A DNA stretch of 64,000 bases from Blastococcus sp. Marseille-P5729 (GTDB lineage Bacteria > Actinomycetota > Actinomycetes > Mycobacteriales > Antricoccaceae): positions 806,001-870,000 of the forward strand of contig NZ_OMPO01000002.1 of the NCBI RefSeq assembly GCF_900292035.1, in the 5' to 3' direction. The position numbers and the translations under genes were made by a program. Shown here one piece after another: positions 1-8,328 of the stretch (position 1 is its first letter; each line of letters opens with the position of its first letter). The notes beneath the pieces were generated by a model. That model was not told the DNA's origin. It searched no databases and saw nothing but the letters and a program-made list of their open reading frames with translations.

Positions 1-2
1 GG

Positions 3-857
3 ACGATCACGCTCACGACCCCCTTCGTCCCGCCGGAGCCAGACGTCGCGAAGTGGCGCAACATCACCTTCAAGCCAGTGGCTTCGGACGACGGAGACAT
101 GGCTGAACTGACCGTCTCGGTTGATGACAACCTCCACGGCGCGTACGGGCTGCTTACGAGCATCGCCGACGAGCTCCAGATCGAGGGCGAGCCCCTCGCC
201 GTGGCCGTGGCATCGGCCATCCAGAGACACCGAGGAATGTTCGCAGGCAAGGCCGGTCTCAGTCCCGACAAGGAGATTGGCCTCTTCGGCGAGCTCCTCG
301 TCCTTGAGTACCTGATCAACAAGATCGGCGCCGGCCCGGCGGTGGCATCCTGGCAAGGGCCCCTTTCGGAGGAGCACGATTTCGTCTTCGGCGAGGTTCA
401 CCTAGAAATCAAAACGACATCTGGGGAGCAGCGTCGTCACATGACGCACGGCTTCACCCAGCTCGTTCCTCTGCGCGGCGTACCGCTCAGCTTGGTCTCG
501 ATTCAGCTGACGCGCAGCAACATCGAAGGCGGGCGCACCCTGTCGCAGCTGGTGTCGCAGATCCGCGCGAAGTCCGGCGGCCACCGCCCGAAGGTCGACG
601 AAGCTCTCGAAGCCGTTGGTTGGAGGGACGACGACGCCGAGCTCTACTCAACGTTCTGGGCCAAGCGCAGTGAGTTCAGGGCATACGACGTCGATGACCG
701 GTTCCCGGCACTGACCCTCGACCGACTCGGCCAGGTCGTCCCGAACATCAAGGTTGTGTCGGACCTCTCGTACAGAGTGGACGTCACCCACTTTCAGAAC
801 CACACGTTGCCTGGCGCGCTTGCCGCACTTGTCGAACCCCCGGAGATTGCCGAATGA
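3..857 (+). CDS. PD-(D/E)XK nuclease, DUF4420 family (5' end outside window)
   Basis: This is a predicted restriction-type endonuclease of the DUF4420 / PD-(D/E)XK family. The frame is open to the left edge, so the true start lies upstream; the GTG at 78 is only the first in-frame start codon in the window. The nuclease core is visible: a helix with GELLVLEYL (about 288-315), then HDFVFGEVHLEIKTT (about 378-420), which supplies the catalytic D and the E-x-K pair. It overlaps the next gene by ATGA at 854-857, which implies translational coupling. DUF4420 nucleases are known partners of Z1 ATPases and DNA methylases in predicted restriction operons, and the Z1 gene follows here. Any methylase or GHKL ATPase would lie left of the window. 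Confidence in the family is high; the biochemical activity is inferred. Confidence 0.85.
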   Translation, partial: TITLTTPFVPPEPDVAKWRNITFKPVASDDGDMAELTVSVDDNLHGAYGLLTSIADELQIEGEPLAVAVASAIQRHRGMFAGKAGLSPDKEIGLFGELLVLEYLINKIGAGPAVASWQGPLSEEHDFVFGEVHLEIKTTSGEQRRHMTHGFTQLVPLRGVPLSLVSIQLTRSNIEGGRTLSQLVSQIRAKSGGHRPKVDEALEAVGWRDDDAELYSTFWAKRSEFRAYDVDDRFPALTLDRLGQVVPNIKVVSDLSYRVDVTHFQNHTLPGALAALVEPPEIAE

Positions 858-3856
858 GCCTCGCTGCTCCCAGCCTGTCCCAGCCGCTGAAGAATCTTCT
901 TCAGGGCCTCGCGGAGCAGGCTCCTATTCCCGTGCTGCCCATGCTGAGTGGCTTCGCCGGCCAGCCGGTTTCGGAGGACGACCTGGTTGCCTTCGTGCAG
1001 CAGGCGCCGCCGAACGACCCCGGCATGATCCAGCTCCGCCTCGCTCTCGCGAAGTGGGACGCGAGCAACGATCTGAAGTTGATCGGAGCCGACGGGCAGG
1101 AGACCGGGTCGGGCACCATCGCTCGACGAATCGCCGTGGTCAAGAACCTCGGCTTGAGTGACGAGGCGGAAGGTGTGCTCCGGGAGAAGATTCCCGTCCA
1201 CGTCGAGGGTGCCATCGTCATCTCGAGGGAGTTCGAGCCCTGGTACGAGGAGGTGCGCCACCAGCGCAGCACCATGTACTGGGACCACTACGAGAAGTAC
1301 CTCGCCCAGGAGAAGAAGTGGCCGGCGGCCTCGATCACGACCATCGATCAGAGTACGGACGCTGTCGTTGAGCGCCTGACGGACCCGACGCGCCCCGACA
1401 TCAAGCGCACGAAGGGCCTTGTCGTCGGCTACGTACAGAGTGGAAAGACTGCCAACTTCACGGGCGTCATCGCGAAGGCGATCGATGCGGGCTATCGACT
1501 GGTCATCGTCATGACCGGAACCATCGAGATCTTGCGCGCGCAGACCCAGCGGCGCATTGACATGGAGCTCATGGGTGTCGAGAACGTCATCGCAGGGCAA
1601 GATCCGAACGATCCCGAGGTTGCCAAGGGTCTCGACTACCAGCAGGACGAGGACTGGCTGGCAGACAAGTTCGTGCGGCATGGCCAGGAGGCCCTCAACC
1701 AGCCTGGGGTCGCTCGCATTCGTCGCGTGACCACTCACAAGGGTGACTACAAGAGCCTGCCGCAGGGGATGTCCCAGCTCCGGTATGAGCGCCACGACAA
1801 GTCGAAGCCGCTGAACGCGGAGGAGAACCTCTTCCACACCGACGCCTACGTCGTGATCGTCAAGAAGAACTCGGCGCCACTAAAGAAGCTGATCAAGGAT
1901 CTCAAGCCGATGCAGGCCATGCTCAACGAGCTGCCGGCCCTGATCATCGACGACGAGTCAGATGTCGCATCGGTCAACACTAAGGACCCGAAGAAGTCCA
2001 AGGACCGCACGATCATCAACAAGCTCATCACGGAGATCATGGAGATCGTTCCGCGGGCCCAGTACGTCGGCTACACGGCCACCCCGTTCGCGAACGTGTT
2101 CATTGACCCCGACGAGACCGACAAGGTCGATCTCTTCCCGTCTGACTTCGTGTTGTCGCTTCCTCGGCCTCCGGAGTACATGGGCGTCCAGGAGTTCCAC
2201 GACATCGATCCGGACTGGGAGAGCGCTCCGAAGACGGTCGCCACGTCGAACGAGCTTGCCTATGTGCGTGCAGTGTCTGGCGACCCCGACGTAGATCCGG
2301 CACTGCACAAGGACGAGTTGCGGCTGGCGCTCGACGCGTGGGTGCTCAGCGGTGCCATCAAGAAGTACCGCGAGGCGAAGACCGGGAGCATTTTTCGGCA
2401 CCACACCATGTTGGTCCACGAGGACGTGCGCAATGCCTTGCACGTCGACTCCGCGTCCATCGTCCGCGGCTTGTGGAACACCGGCAAGTTCACGTCTGGT
2501 GAGGGACTCGCGAGGCTTCGGAAGCTCTTCGACGACGACTACGCAGACGTGATGGCAGCTCGGGCTGGCGGTGAGCCCGTGCCCGCATCATTCAACGAGT
2601 TGAAGCCCTACATCCCTGAAGCGATCGCCGAAATGACGAGTGGGGGTGCGGACCCGGTGCTGATCGTCAACTCTGACAAGGAAGCCCAAGCCCAGCAGGA
2701 GGCACTCGACTTCGACAAGGGCCGGGTCTGGCGCATCCTCATCGGTGGCGCGAAGCTCAGCCGTGGCTTCACCGTCGAGGGGCTCACGATTTCCTACTTC
2801 CGGCGCAAGGCCGGACAGGCCGACACGCTGATGCAGGCGGGTCGATGGTTCGGATTCCGGGAGGGTTACCGCGACCTGGTGCGTCTCTACATCCGACGTG
2901 ACCACAAGGTGGATCTGTACGAGGCGTTCGAAGCGCTTCTCCTCGACGAGGAAGCATTCCGCGACGAGCTGGGTAAGTACGCCGGCCTCGACGAGGACGG
3001 GAAGCCGCTCGTGGAGCCCCGTCAGATCCCGCCGCTCGTTAGCCAGCACCTGCCTTGGCTGAAGCCGACCGCCCGCAACAAGATGTTCAACGCGGTCGTC
3101 AAGGCGCGCGCTTCGGTCGGCACCTTCCACCAATTGTCGTCGATCCCGCCGCGGCCAACGGCGCCAGCCACTCCCAAGGAGCAAGCCAAGTTCAGGGCTC
3201 AGCACAAGGCGAACCTGGACAACGTTGTCCTGCCATTGCTCGCGTTGGCCGACCACGCGGCAGTCCTCCCGTACGTCGACTCGGATGGCACGAACAAAGA
3301 GCAGCACGCGCGGGTCGGGCTCATTGACGCCGACGAGTTCCTGAAGCTGTTCGACAAGCTGGCGTGGCACGAGAACTATCTGAGTGTGATCGATCCTCTG
3401 CGCGCGTTCATCGCTACCGCGACGCAGAAGGGGCGCATCAAGGACTGGGCGATCATCTGGCCGCAGCGTGCTGCGTCCGGTCGAGATCTGGAGTTCAGTG
3501 AGCTGTCCGTCCCCGCCCCGATCTTCAAGCGCGCGCGACGTCAGCCGCCGCGTATCGACTTCACCGGTGAGAACAAGCGCAACATCCTCGCTGCCGGCGC
3601 GGTGCCGTCGGGCAGCTCGCTGCCTGGCCTCGGCAAGAGCGATACCCGCGGTGTACTTGTGGTCTCGCTTGTGGCGGATCGCGACGAGACATCCGAGGCC
3701 GAAGCGGTGGCGCGCGACGAAGTCGTGGGACTGATTTCGCTCCGGGTTCCCGACAAGTCGGTTCAGAGCAAGAGGGACCACATCCAGTACGGAGTGGTGA
3801 TCCCGGCCAAGGCCGACGAGGTGGCGGTGGACGTCGACGCTCAGAAGGCAGGCTGA
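854..3856 (+). CDS. Z1 domain protein, helicase-like ATPase of a restriction/defence operon
   Basis: This 1000-residue protein matches the Z1 family, a superfamily-2-like helicase/ATPase group found in predicted restriction operons. Seen in the sequence are a Walker A loop GYVQSGKT (residues 192-199), a Walker B/DE box LIIDDESDVASVN (about residue 363), a YTATPFANVF segment typical of motif III, and a motif VI-like stretch with QADTLMQAGRWFG (about residues 655-670) that carries the arginine finger. The ATG lies inside the stop codon of the DUF4420 gene, and the next gene starts 9 bp downstream, so the three genes form one operon. The likely role is ATP-driven DNA translocation or remodelling coupled to cleavage by the DUF4420 nuclease. 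The family call is firm; the mechanism is inference. Confidence 0.9.
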   Translation: MSLAAPSLSQPLKNLLQGLAEQAPIPVLPMLSGFAGQPVSEDDLVAFVQQAPPNDPGMIQLRLALAKWDASNDLKLIGADGQETGSGTIARRIAVVKNLGLSDEAEGVLREKIPVHVEGAIVISREFEPWYEEVRHQRSTMYWDHYEKYLAQEKKWPAASITTIDQSTDAVVERLTDPTRPDIKRTKGLVVGYVQSGKTANFTGVIAKAIDAGYRLVIVMTGTIEILRAQTQRRIDMELMGVENVIAGQDPNDPEVAKGLDYQQDEDWLADKFVRHGQEALNQPGVARIRRVTTHKGDYKSLPQGMSQLRYERHDKSKPLNAEENLFHTDAYVVIVKKNSAPLKKLIKDLKPMQAMLNELPALIIDDESDVASVNTKDPKKSKDRTIINKLITEIMEIVPRAQYVGYTATPFANVFIDPDETDKVDLFPSDFVLSLPRPPEYMGVQEFHDIDPDWESAPKTVATSNELAYVRAVSGDPDVDPALHKDELRLALDAWVLSGAIKKYREAKTGSIFRHHTMLVHEDVRNALHVDSASIVRGLWNTGKFTSGEGLARLRKLFDDDYADVMAARAGGEPVPASFNELKPYIPEAIAEMTSGGADPVLIVNSDKEAQAQQEALDFDKGRVWRILIGGAKLSRGFTVEGLTISYFRRKAGQADTLMQAGRWFGFREGYRDLVRLYIRRDHKVDLYEAFEALLLDEEAFRDELGKYAGLDEDGKPLVEPRQIPPLVSQHLPWLKPTARNKMFNAVVKARASVGTFHQLSSIPPRPTAPATPKEQAKFRAQHKANLDNVVLPLLALADHAAVLPYVDSDGTNKEQHARVGLIDADEFLKLFDKLAWHENYLSVIDPLRAFIATATQKGRIKDWAIIWPQRAASGRDLEFSELSVPAPIFKRARRQPPRIDFTGENKRNILAAGAVPSGSSLPGLGKSDTRGVLVVSLVADRDETSEAEAVARDEVVGLISLRVPDKSVQSKRDHIQYGVVIPAKADEVAVDVDAQKAG

Positions 3857-3865
3857 GTCCCTCGA

Positions 3866-6004
3866 ATGGTGGATCCAGACTTCGAGTTCCTCGACCTTCG
3901 GCCGCGCAACTGGGCAGACGCCTTCCCGTGGCTCCCCGGCAAGGCGTCGAGTGAGGGGGGCACAAAGGACGCGTGGTGGAGCAGTCCGATCGATGATGCT
4001 GAGTTAGCGGCACGCGCGGCGCTCATAGGCAAGGTCGTTGAGCTAGCCATCGACCACCTCGGGAAGTGGACGATCGGCGAGGTCTTTCCTGGTCTCGCCC
4101 CGGACATTTCCCTTGCGATGTTGGACCTTCCGGTGCGCGCGAAGAACGTTCTCAATCGCGAACAGCTGCTGCTGACAGCGGATCTGGCCGATGTGTCTCT
4201 CGAGGAGCTGCTCGCCTTCCGCAACGCTGGCATTGGGACCGTCAGGTCGATTCTTCAGCAGCTCGCCGAGCTGTCCACCTCCCTACCACAGGCCTCCGCT
4301 CCGCTGCAGTCTTCGGGTGGGATCGAGACCGCATCTCCTTCGAACGCGTGGCTGGGCGATCTCATCCGGGATCTCGAGACCCTCGCAGAGTGGAACCTCA
4401 GCCTTGGACGCGCTGACAGTGGCCTCCTGGGGGAGCTCCCTCTAGGAGCTCCGCCGGATGCGGTCGCCGCGCGCAAGAGACTGCTCGCACTGAGCGCCGG
4501 CGAGGTTCTCCCATCGACTGACGTCAACGTGGCGGACGCGCTTGAGGCCGCGATCTACGGGTTGGATCAGCGGTACCAGAAGATCCTACGGGATCGTGTG
4601 TTTGCCTGGGAGCCCCTGACCCTCGAGGAGCTCGGTCAGGAGTTCGGGGTGACTCGCGAGCGTGTGAGACAAGTTGAGGTAAAGGCTCGCGCCAAGCTCG
4701 ACGATCTCGTCACTGCGGCCAACTCCGTCGGCCGTGCCGCAGACTTCGTTCGCACGCAGATTCGCGGCGTCCGCCCCCTCCAAGAGTTGCTTGATCAGGC
4801 ACCCGCGCTGGCCCACGAAGTGGTCTCCGTGGGTCAGCCCACGTGGAGGGTGATCGACGTCTTGGATGACGCGTATGAGATCGCCGACGGTTGGTGTGCC
4901 GAGCCAAGCTTCGAGGCAGCGCGACGCGACACGTCGGTCTTCCTCGACGAGTTGGCAGACTCGTACGGGGTGGTCCGCTTGGCCGACGTCTCCCTATCCG
5001 GGGACGAGGCCGGCTCCCTGCCGTGGTTGAAGGAATGGCTGATCTATCTGGGGTACGAGGTCAGAGACCAGTTCGTTCTCCTCAAGACGGCGTCGCTCAA
5101 TGACATGGCTGCGGCCATCCTGTCGATCGAGGGGGCGCCACTGACCTTCGATGAATTGCACAAGAAGGTGGGACGCGGAGCTGCAGGAAGCCTCCGCAAC
5201 CAGGTGAGCACCGATCCGGTCTTCACCAAGATAGACCGTGAGCACTTCGCTCTGACCGAGTGGGGACTTGAGGGCTACACGAATATTCGGGGCGAGATCG
5301 GCAAACTTCTCGAGCAGGCCGATGGCGAGTTGCCGCTGGCCACAGTGGTCGAGTCGCTGGTCGGCAGGTTCGGGGTCTCTGCGAACTCGGTCGCGGTCTA
5401 CGCAGGCAGCCCGCCGTACAACGTGATGAACGGAATCGTTCGGACCGAGACGGGACAGTTGGCCGGCGGGGGAAGAAATCCTGCAAAGGTGCAGCGCTAC
5501 TACCGTCGAGGAGGCGACTGGCTCTATCGCACTACGGTGACGTTCGATCACCTACGGGGCAGTGGGTGGCCGGCATCAACGGCCTTGTCCACGATCCTCC
5601 GTATGGCGCCGGGGGAGTACGCCGAGCTGTCGTCCAGACTCGGCCCCCAGAAGTTCTCCTACAAGACTCACCAGCCGTCATTCGGAAGCATCAAGCGCTT
5701 CCTCGAGGACATGGACTTGGGGATCGGTGACGAGATCTTCCTAGTCTTCAAGAAAGACGGTTCCTTCGATGTCGAGAAGCTTCCAGACGTGCCAGACGTG
5801 CCAGACGGCCGCATGGCCCAGGCGCTGCGACTCGTCGGAGCCGACATATCCCTCGATGTTGCGGATGCGATTGCGGCGCTCGGTTCGGCGATCAAGTTCG
5901 CGCCCGACGCGGACATCGTCTCAATTGCGCATGGATACAAGGCGCGCCGCGAGCAGCACATTCATGACCTAATCCTTGGTTTGGAACCGAGTTCGGACGA
6001 GTGA
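3866..6004 (+). CDS. RNAP alpha-CTD-like / sigma region 4-like / HARE-HTH-like fusion protein
   Basis: This 712-residue protein appears to be built of DNA-binding modules. Residues about 84-134 resemble the RNA polymerase alpha C-terminal domain (LDLPVRAKNVLN followed by ELLAFRNAGIGTVRSIL). Residues about 225-281 resemble sigma-70 region 4, with the signature GVTRERVRQVEVKARAKL. Residues about 408-470 (AAAILSIEGAPLTFDELHKKV) and 473-530 look like HARE-HTH winged-helix units. No sigma region 2 is visible, so it is unlikely to be a complete sigma factor. It starts 9 bp after the Z1 gene. HARE-HTH and sigma4-like domains have been noted in predicted restriction systems, so a target-recognition or promoter-sensing role is plausible but unproven. 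A 9-bp unit is repeated three times near 5783-5809 (PDVPDVPDG). Confidence 0.75.
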   Translation: MVDPDFEFLDLRPRNWADAFPWLPGKASSEGGTKDAWWSSPIDDAELAARAALIGKVVELAIDHLGKWTIGEVFPGLAPDISLAMLDLPVRAKNVLNREQLLLTADLADVSLEELLAFRNAGIGTVRSILQQLAELSTSLPQASAPLQSSGGIETASPSNAWLGDLIRDLETLAEWNLSLGRADSGLLGELPLGAPPDAVAARKRLLALSAGEVLPSTDVNVADALEAAIYGLDQRYQKILRDRVFAWEPLTLEELGQEFGVTRERVRQVEVKARAKLDDLVTAANSVGRAADFVRTQIRGVRPLQELLDQAPALAHEVVSVGQPTWRVIDVLDDAYEIADGWCAEPSFEAARRDTSVFLDELADSYGVVRLADVSLSGDEAGSLPWLKEWLIYLGYEVRDQFVLLKTASLNDMAAAILSIEGAPLTFDELHKKVGRGAAGSLRNQVSTDPVFTKIDREHFALTEWGLEGYTNIRGEIGKLLEQADGELPLATVVESLVGRFGVSANSVAVYAGSPPYNVMNGIVRTETGQLAGGGRNPAKVQRYYRRGGDWLYRTTVTFDHLRGSGWPASTALSTILRMAPGEYAELSSRLGPQKFSYKTHQPSFGSIKRFLEDMDLGIGDEIFLVFKKDGSFDVEKLPDVPDVPDGRMAQALRLVGADISLDVADAIAALGSAIKFAPDADIVSIAHGYKARREQHIHDLILGLEPSSDE

Positions 6005-6038
6005 CCTTGGCATCCAGAGTACGGGCGCCTGTTCACAG

Positions 6039-6149
6039 GTGCATCTCATCGCAGCCGACGGCAGCCGGCGGCGTCGCACCGTTGAGGGCACCGACACCTC
6101 GGCCGCAGATATTCAGGAGATCTGTCGCGAATTAGCGCGTCGGTGGTGA
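6039..6149 (+). other. short ORF or gene-end remnant downstream of the defence operon
   Basis: A 36-codon frame starting at GTG 6039 encodes a basic peptide (VHLIAADGSRRRRTVEGTDT, continuing to ELARRW). It reads like the C-terminal end of a larger protein rather than a free-standing gene, and no Shine-Dalgarno sequence precedes it. It occupies most of the 230 bp between the sigma4-like gene and the IS3 element. It may be the surviving tail of a gene cut when the element arrived. Confidence 0.25.
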
Positions 6150-6234
6150 GGCACGATTCCTAGTCGGGTCTCAAGGGAATCGCTCGCGCATCGGGCTTGC
6201 GCGAGCCTGTTGCCTTTTCAGGCAACGATCTCGA

Positions 6235-6261
6235 TGAACCGCCCCGGCAAGTCCAGAGACT
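6235..6261 (+). repeat. IS3 left terminal inverted repeat
   Basis: This is the left end of the element. Compared with the reverse complement of 7568-7594 it differs at three positions (AA versus GT after CCGGC, and one A/G), which is typical of IS3 ends. Confidence 0.85.
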
Positions 6262-6285
6262 CCGTTCCTTGGGAAGGATGGAGTC

Positions 6286-6612
6286 ATGTCTGGGAGTACG
6301 TCGAAGAGGTACCCGGCCGAGCTGCGTGAGCGGGCGGTCCGGATGGTCACCGAGATTCGGGCCGACCACGAGTCGGAATGGGCGGCGATGAGCAAGGTCG
6401 CTGAACTGCTCGGGGTCGGGACGCCGGAGACGGTCCGGAAGTGGTGTCGGCAGGCCGAGGTCGATGCCGGCAGGCGCCCCGGGGTGACCTCGGAGGAGTC
6501 GGCGGAGTTGAAGCGGTTGAAGCGGGAGAACGCCGAGTTGAAGCGGGCCAACGCGATTCTCAAGAGCGCGTCGGTTTTCTTCGCAGCCGAACTCGACCGG
6601 CCACAGCGCTGA
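6286..6612 (+). CDS. IS3-family transposase OrfA
   Basis: This is a 108-residue DNA-binding protein. It has the helix-turn-helix of the transposase_8 family (PAELRERAVRMVTEIRADHE, then VAELLGVGTPETVRKW) and a C-terminal leucine-zipper-like coiled coil (ELKRLKRENAELKRANAILK). It ends with the standard IS3 OrfA tail (FFAAELDRPQR). The string GGTTTTC near 6578-6584 is a candidate slippage site for making the OrfAB fusion. The frame looks intact. Confidence 0.92.
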   Translation: MSGSTSKRYPAELRERAVRMVTEIRADHESEWAAMSKVAELLGVGTPETVRKWCRQAEVDAGRRPGVTSEESAELKRLKRENAELKRANAILKSASVFFAAELDRPQR

Positions 6613-6614
6613 TC

Positions 6615-7565
6615 GTGCGCTACATCGACGAGCACGTCGGTGAGCGCCACGATGACGGTCTGCGATGGGGTGTCGAGTCGATCTGTGCCGCGCTCACCGA
6701 GCTCGGCGCCAAGATCGCCCCCGCGACCTACTACGAGCACCGCCACCGCAAGCCGACCGCCCGCGAGGTGCGCGACGAGGAACTGAAGCCGAAGGTCGCC
6801 GAGGTCCACGCGGCGAACTACGGCGTCTACGGCGCGCGGAAGGTGTGGCTGACGCTCAACCGGGAGCGGGCCGCAGATGCGCCGCCGATCGCGCGCTGCA
6901 CCGTGGAGCGGCTCATGGGTGAGCTCGGCCTGGCCGGCGCGGTGCGGGGCAAGGCCAAGCGCACCACGATCAGCGACCCGAAGGCGCCGAAGCCACTGGA
7001 TCTCGTCGACCGGAGCTTCCGGCCGTTAGCACCCGATCGGCTCTGGGTGGCGGACTTCACCTACTGCTCGACGTGGTCGGGCTGGTGCTACACCGCGTTC
7101 GTGATCGACGCCTACGCCCGGCGGATCCTGGGCTGGTCGGTAGCGACCACGATGACCAGCCAGCTCGTCGTGGACGCCGTTGAACAGGCGATCTGGACCC
7201 GCGGCCGCGAAGGGCGTGACCTGGCCGGACTGGTTGCGCACCATGACCACGGCACGCAGTACCTGTCCGTGGCCTACTCCGAGAAGCTCGACGCCGCCGG
7301 GATCAAGCCTTCGACCGGCGCGGTGGGCTCGTCCTACGACAACGCACTGGCCGAATCGATCATCGGGCTTTACAAGACCGAGCTGGTCAAGAAGCAGCGG
7401 CCGTGGAAGGGCTTCGACGACCTCGAGGTCGCCACCGCTGAATGGGTGGACTGGTACAACCACCGCCGGCCCCACGAGTACTGCGACGACCTCACGCCCG
7501 TCGAGGCAGAGGCCGCTCACTACGCTCACCACGAGACCCCAGCAACCGTTGGAGTCTCAAGCTAG
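6615..7565 (+). CDS. IS3-family transposase OrfB (DDE integrase)
   Basis: This is the catalytic part of the IS3 transposase, about 316 residues when read from the GTG just after the OrfA stop; the frame is open further upstream to 6441, as needed for a -1 frameshift fusion. The DDE residues are in place: WVADFTY (first Asp), AHHDHGTQYLS (second Asp) and NALAESIIGLYKTEL (Glu). A helix-turn-helix-like HTH_21 segment (NYGVYGARKVWLTLNRE) precedes the integrase core. It ends with the usual HRRPHEYCDDLTPVEAE segment. The gene looks intact and potentially active. Confidence 0.92.
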   Translation: MRYIDEHVGERHDDGLRWGVESICAALTELGAKIAPATYYEHRHRKPTAREVRDEELKPKVAEVHAANYGVYGARKVWLTLNRERAADAPPIARCTVERLMGELGLAGAVRGKAKRTTISDPKAPKPLDLVDRSFRPLAPDRLWVADFTYCSTWSGWCYTAFVIDAYARRILGWSVATTMTSQLVVDAVEQAIWTRGREGRDLAGLVAHHDHGTQYLSVAYSEKLDAAGIKPSTGAVGSSYDNALAESIIGLYKTELVKKQRPWKGFDDLEVATAEWVDWYNHRRPHEYCDDLTPVEAEAAHYAHHETPATVGVSS

Positions 7566-7567
7566 AA

Positions 7568-7594
7568 AGTCTCCGGACACGCCGGGGCGGTTCA
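7568..7594 (-). repeat. IS3 right terminal inverted repeat
   Basis: This is the right end of the element, the inverse of 6235-6261 with three mismatches. It begins two bases after the orfB stop codon. Confidence 0.85.
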
Positions 7595-7737
7595 CCCGGG
7601 ACTCGATGTTGCTTACGGCTCGAGCCCAGTCACAGTCCATGGCAGCGCGCACCGGGATTCGGTCTCTACTCAGTCTGGCGCCGACCCGGCCTAGTTTCAA
7701 CTGGCCGAACGAACACGGAAGCTTGTGGTTCTATCAA

Positions 7738-7833
7738 CGCGTGCACGAACCGATCCCGTCGCCCGATCGGGATCCGCACGAGACAGGGCAGGCTGGAGTC
7801 CTCGTCGGGGTTGCGCGCAATCAGCAGCGGCCC
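7738..7833 (-). pseudogene. fragment of an ERCC4-domain nuclease gene (N-terminal end)
   Basis: On the minus strand this stretch encodes PLLIARNPDEDSSLPCLVRIP, nearly identical to the N-terminus of the intact ERCC4 protein encoded at 33412-34245 (PLLIARNPDPASSLPYLVRIP). Similarity stops after about 30 codons and the nuclease core is absent. It lies about 145 bp from the IS3 right end, so it is probably debris of an older copy. Another scrap of the same family is at 24856-24900. Confidence 0.65.
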
Positions 7834-7886
7834 AACCCCATCAGGGTAGGCAGAATGCTCGCCCGCCGTGATCTGGGGCACATGAC

Positions 7887-7915
7887 TTGCCCCTGAAACG
7901 AGGCTCGTTTACTCT
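7887..7915 (+). promoter_or_regulatory. probable housekeeping-sigma promoter of the sulfur operon
   Basis: TTGCCC at 7887-7892 and TACTCT at 7910-7915 are separated by 17 bp. Transcription would begin about 7921, exactly where the SAM-IV aptamer begins. The assignment rests on this spacing and position. Confidence 0.55.
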
Positions 7916-7920
7916 TCAAC

Positions 7921-8050
7921 GAGGTCACGAGAATCGCCGCGAAGCCCTGGCTCGGCGATCGGCAACCCCCGCCTCGTGGTGGGGTGCTCCAGGTGAAGAC
8001 CTGGCCGGATCGCAACAGCGACCGGCAAGTACGAGTTCGCTCACGCGGGT
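7921..8050 (+). promoter_or_regulatory. SAM-IV riboswitch
   Basis: The sequence follows the actinobacterial SAM-IV aptamer closely. It opens with GAGGTCACGAG and continues with GAAGCCCTGGCTCGG, CGGCAACCCCC, GGTGGGGTGCTCC and GGTGAAGACCTGG, ending in a second hairpin with CCGGCAAG near 8022-8029. The closing stem P1 pairs AGGTC (7922-7926) with GACCT (7998-8002). SAM-IV riboswitches turn off sulfur and methionine genes when S-adenosylmethionine is plentiful. The genes downstream are flavin monooxygenases and an ABC importer, so the operon is expected to rise under sulfur or methionine limitation. The 3' boundary is approximate. Confidence 0.9.
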
Positions 8051-8065
8051 TAGGAGAAACCAGCC

Positions 8066-8182
8066 ATGGACGCCACGTCTGGTTTTCGCACCGCCCATTC
8101 ACGACCGATGACCGGTCACGAAGCCGCTTGGCGGCTGTACGTCGATCTGGCGCTCGTCGCCAGCATGCGCTGTTCGCGCTAA
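8066..8182 (+). CDS. putative sulfur-responsive leader peptide (38 aa)
   Basis: A short frame starts at ATG 8066 behind a good AGGAG (8052-8056) and encodes 38 residues ending RLYVDLALVASMRCSR. The RLYVDL...VAS..C ending matches the pattern I recall for actinobacterial putative leader peptides found upstream of sulfate, sulfonate and other sulfur-uptake operons. Such peptides are thought to act through ribosome stalling at cysteine codons; here a single Cys is third from the end. It lies between the SAM-IV riboswitch and the first structural gene (start 8329). No large hairpin was resolved downstream. Function is inferred from motif and position. Confidence 0.7.
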   Translation: MDATSGFRTAHSRPMTGHEAAWRLYVDLALVASMRCSR

Positions 8183-8328
8183 GAGCGCGTTCCGCCCGAC
8201 CTACACACCACACATCACCTCCTGACGGATAGTTCCGTCTCGTCGTAGCCGCCTCGGCAGCTTCGGCGATCTTCCTGCATTCCTTACGCAGCGGTGATGT
8301 GCCTTCCTACCTTGAGGTGCTTCCACGC

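Larger units (their letters stand above)
6235..7594 (+). mobile_element. IS3-family insertion sequence, complete, 1360 bp
   Basis: The element is bounded by imperfect 27-bp terminal inverted repeats at 6235-6261 and 7568-7594 (24 of 27 positions match), starting TGAACCGCCCCGGC and ending in its complement. It carries orfA and orfB in the usual IS3 arrangement, with orfB in the -1 frame. The three bases on each side (CGA and CCC) do not match, so no target duplication is visible. It sits between the Z1-type operon and the sulfur operon, next to an ERCC4 gene fragment. Confidence 0.9.

Noticed and set aside
2588-3781. 397-codon minus-strand frame opposite the Z1 gene
   Set aside because: It has Arg/Val/Glu-rich composition without a domain and lies entirely inside a well-supported gene.
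6232-7597. target-site duplication of the IS3 element
   Set aside because: The flanking triplets CGA and CCC differ, so no duplication is visible.
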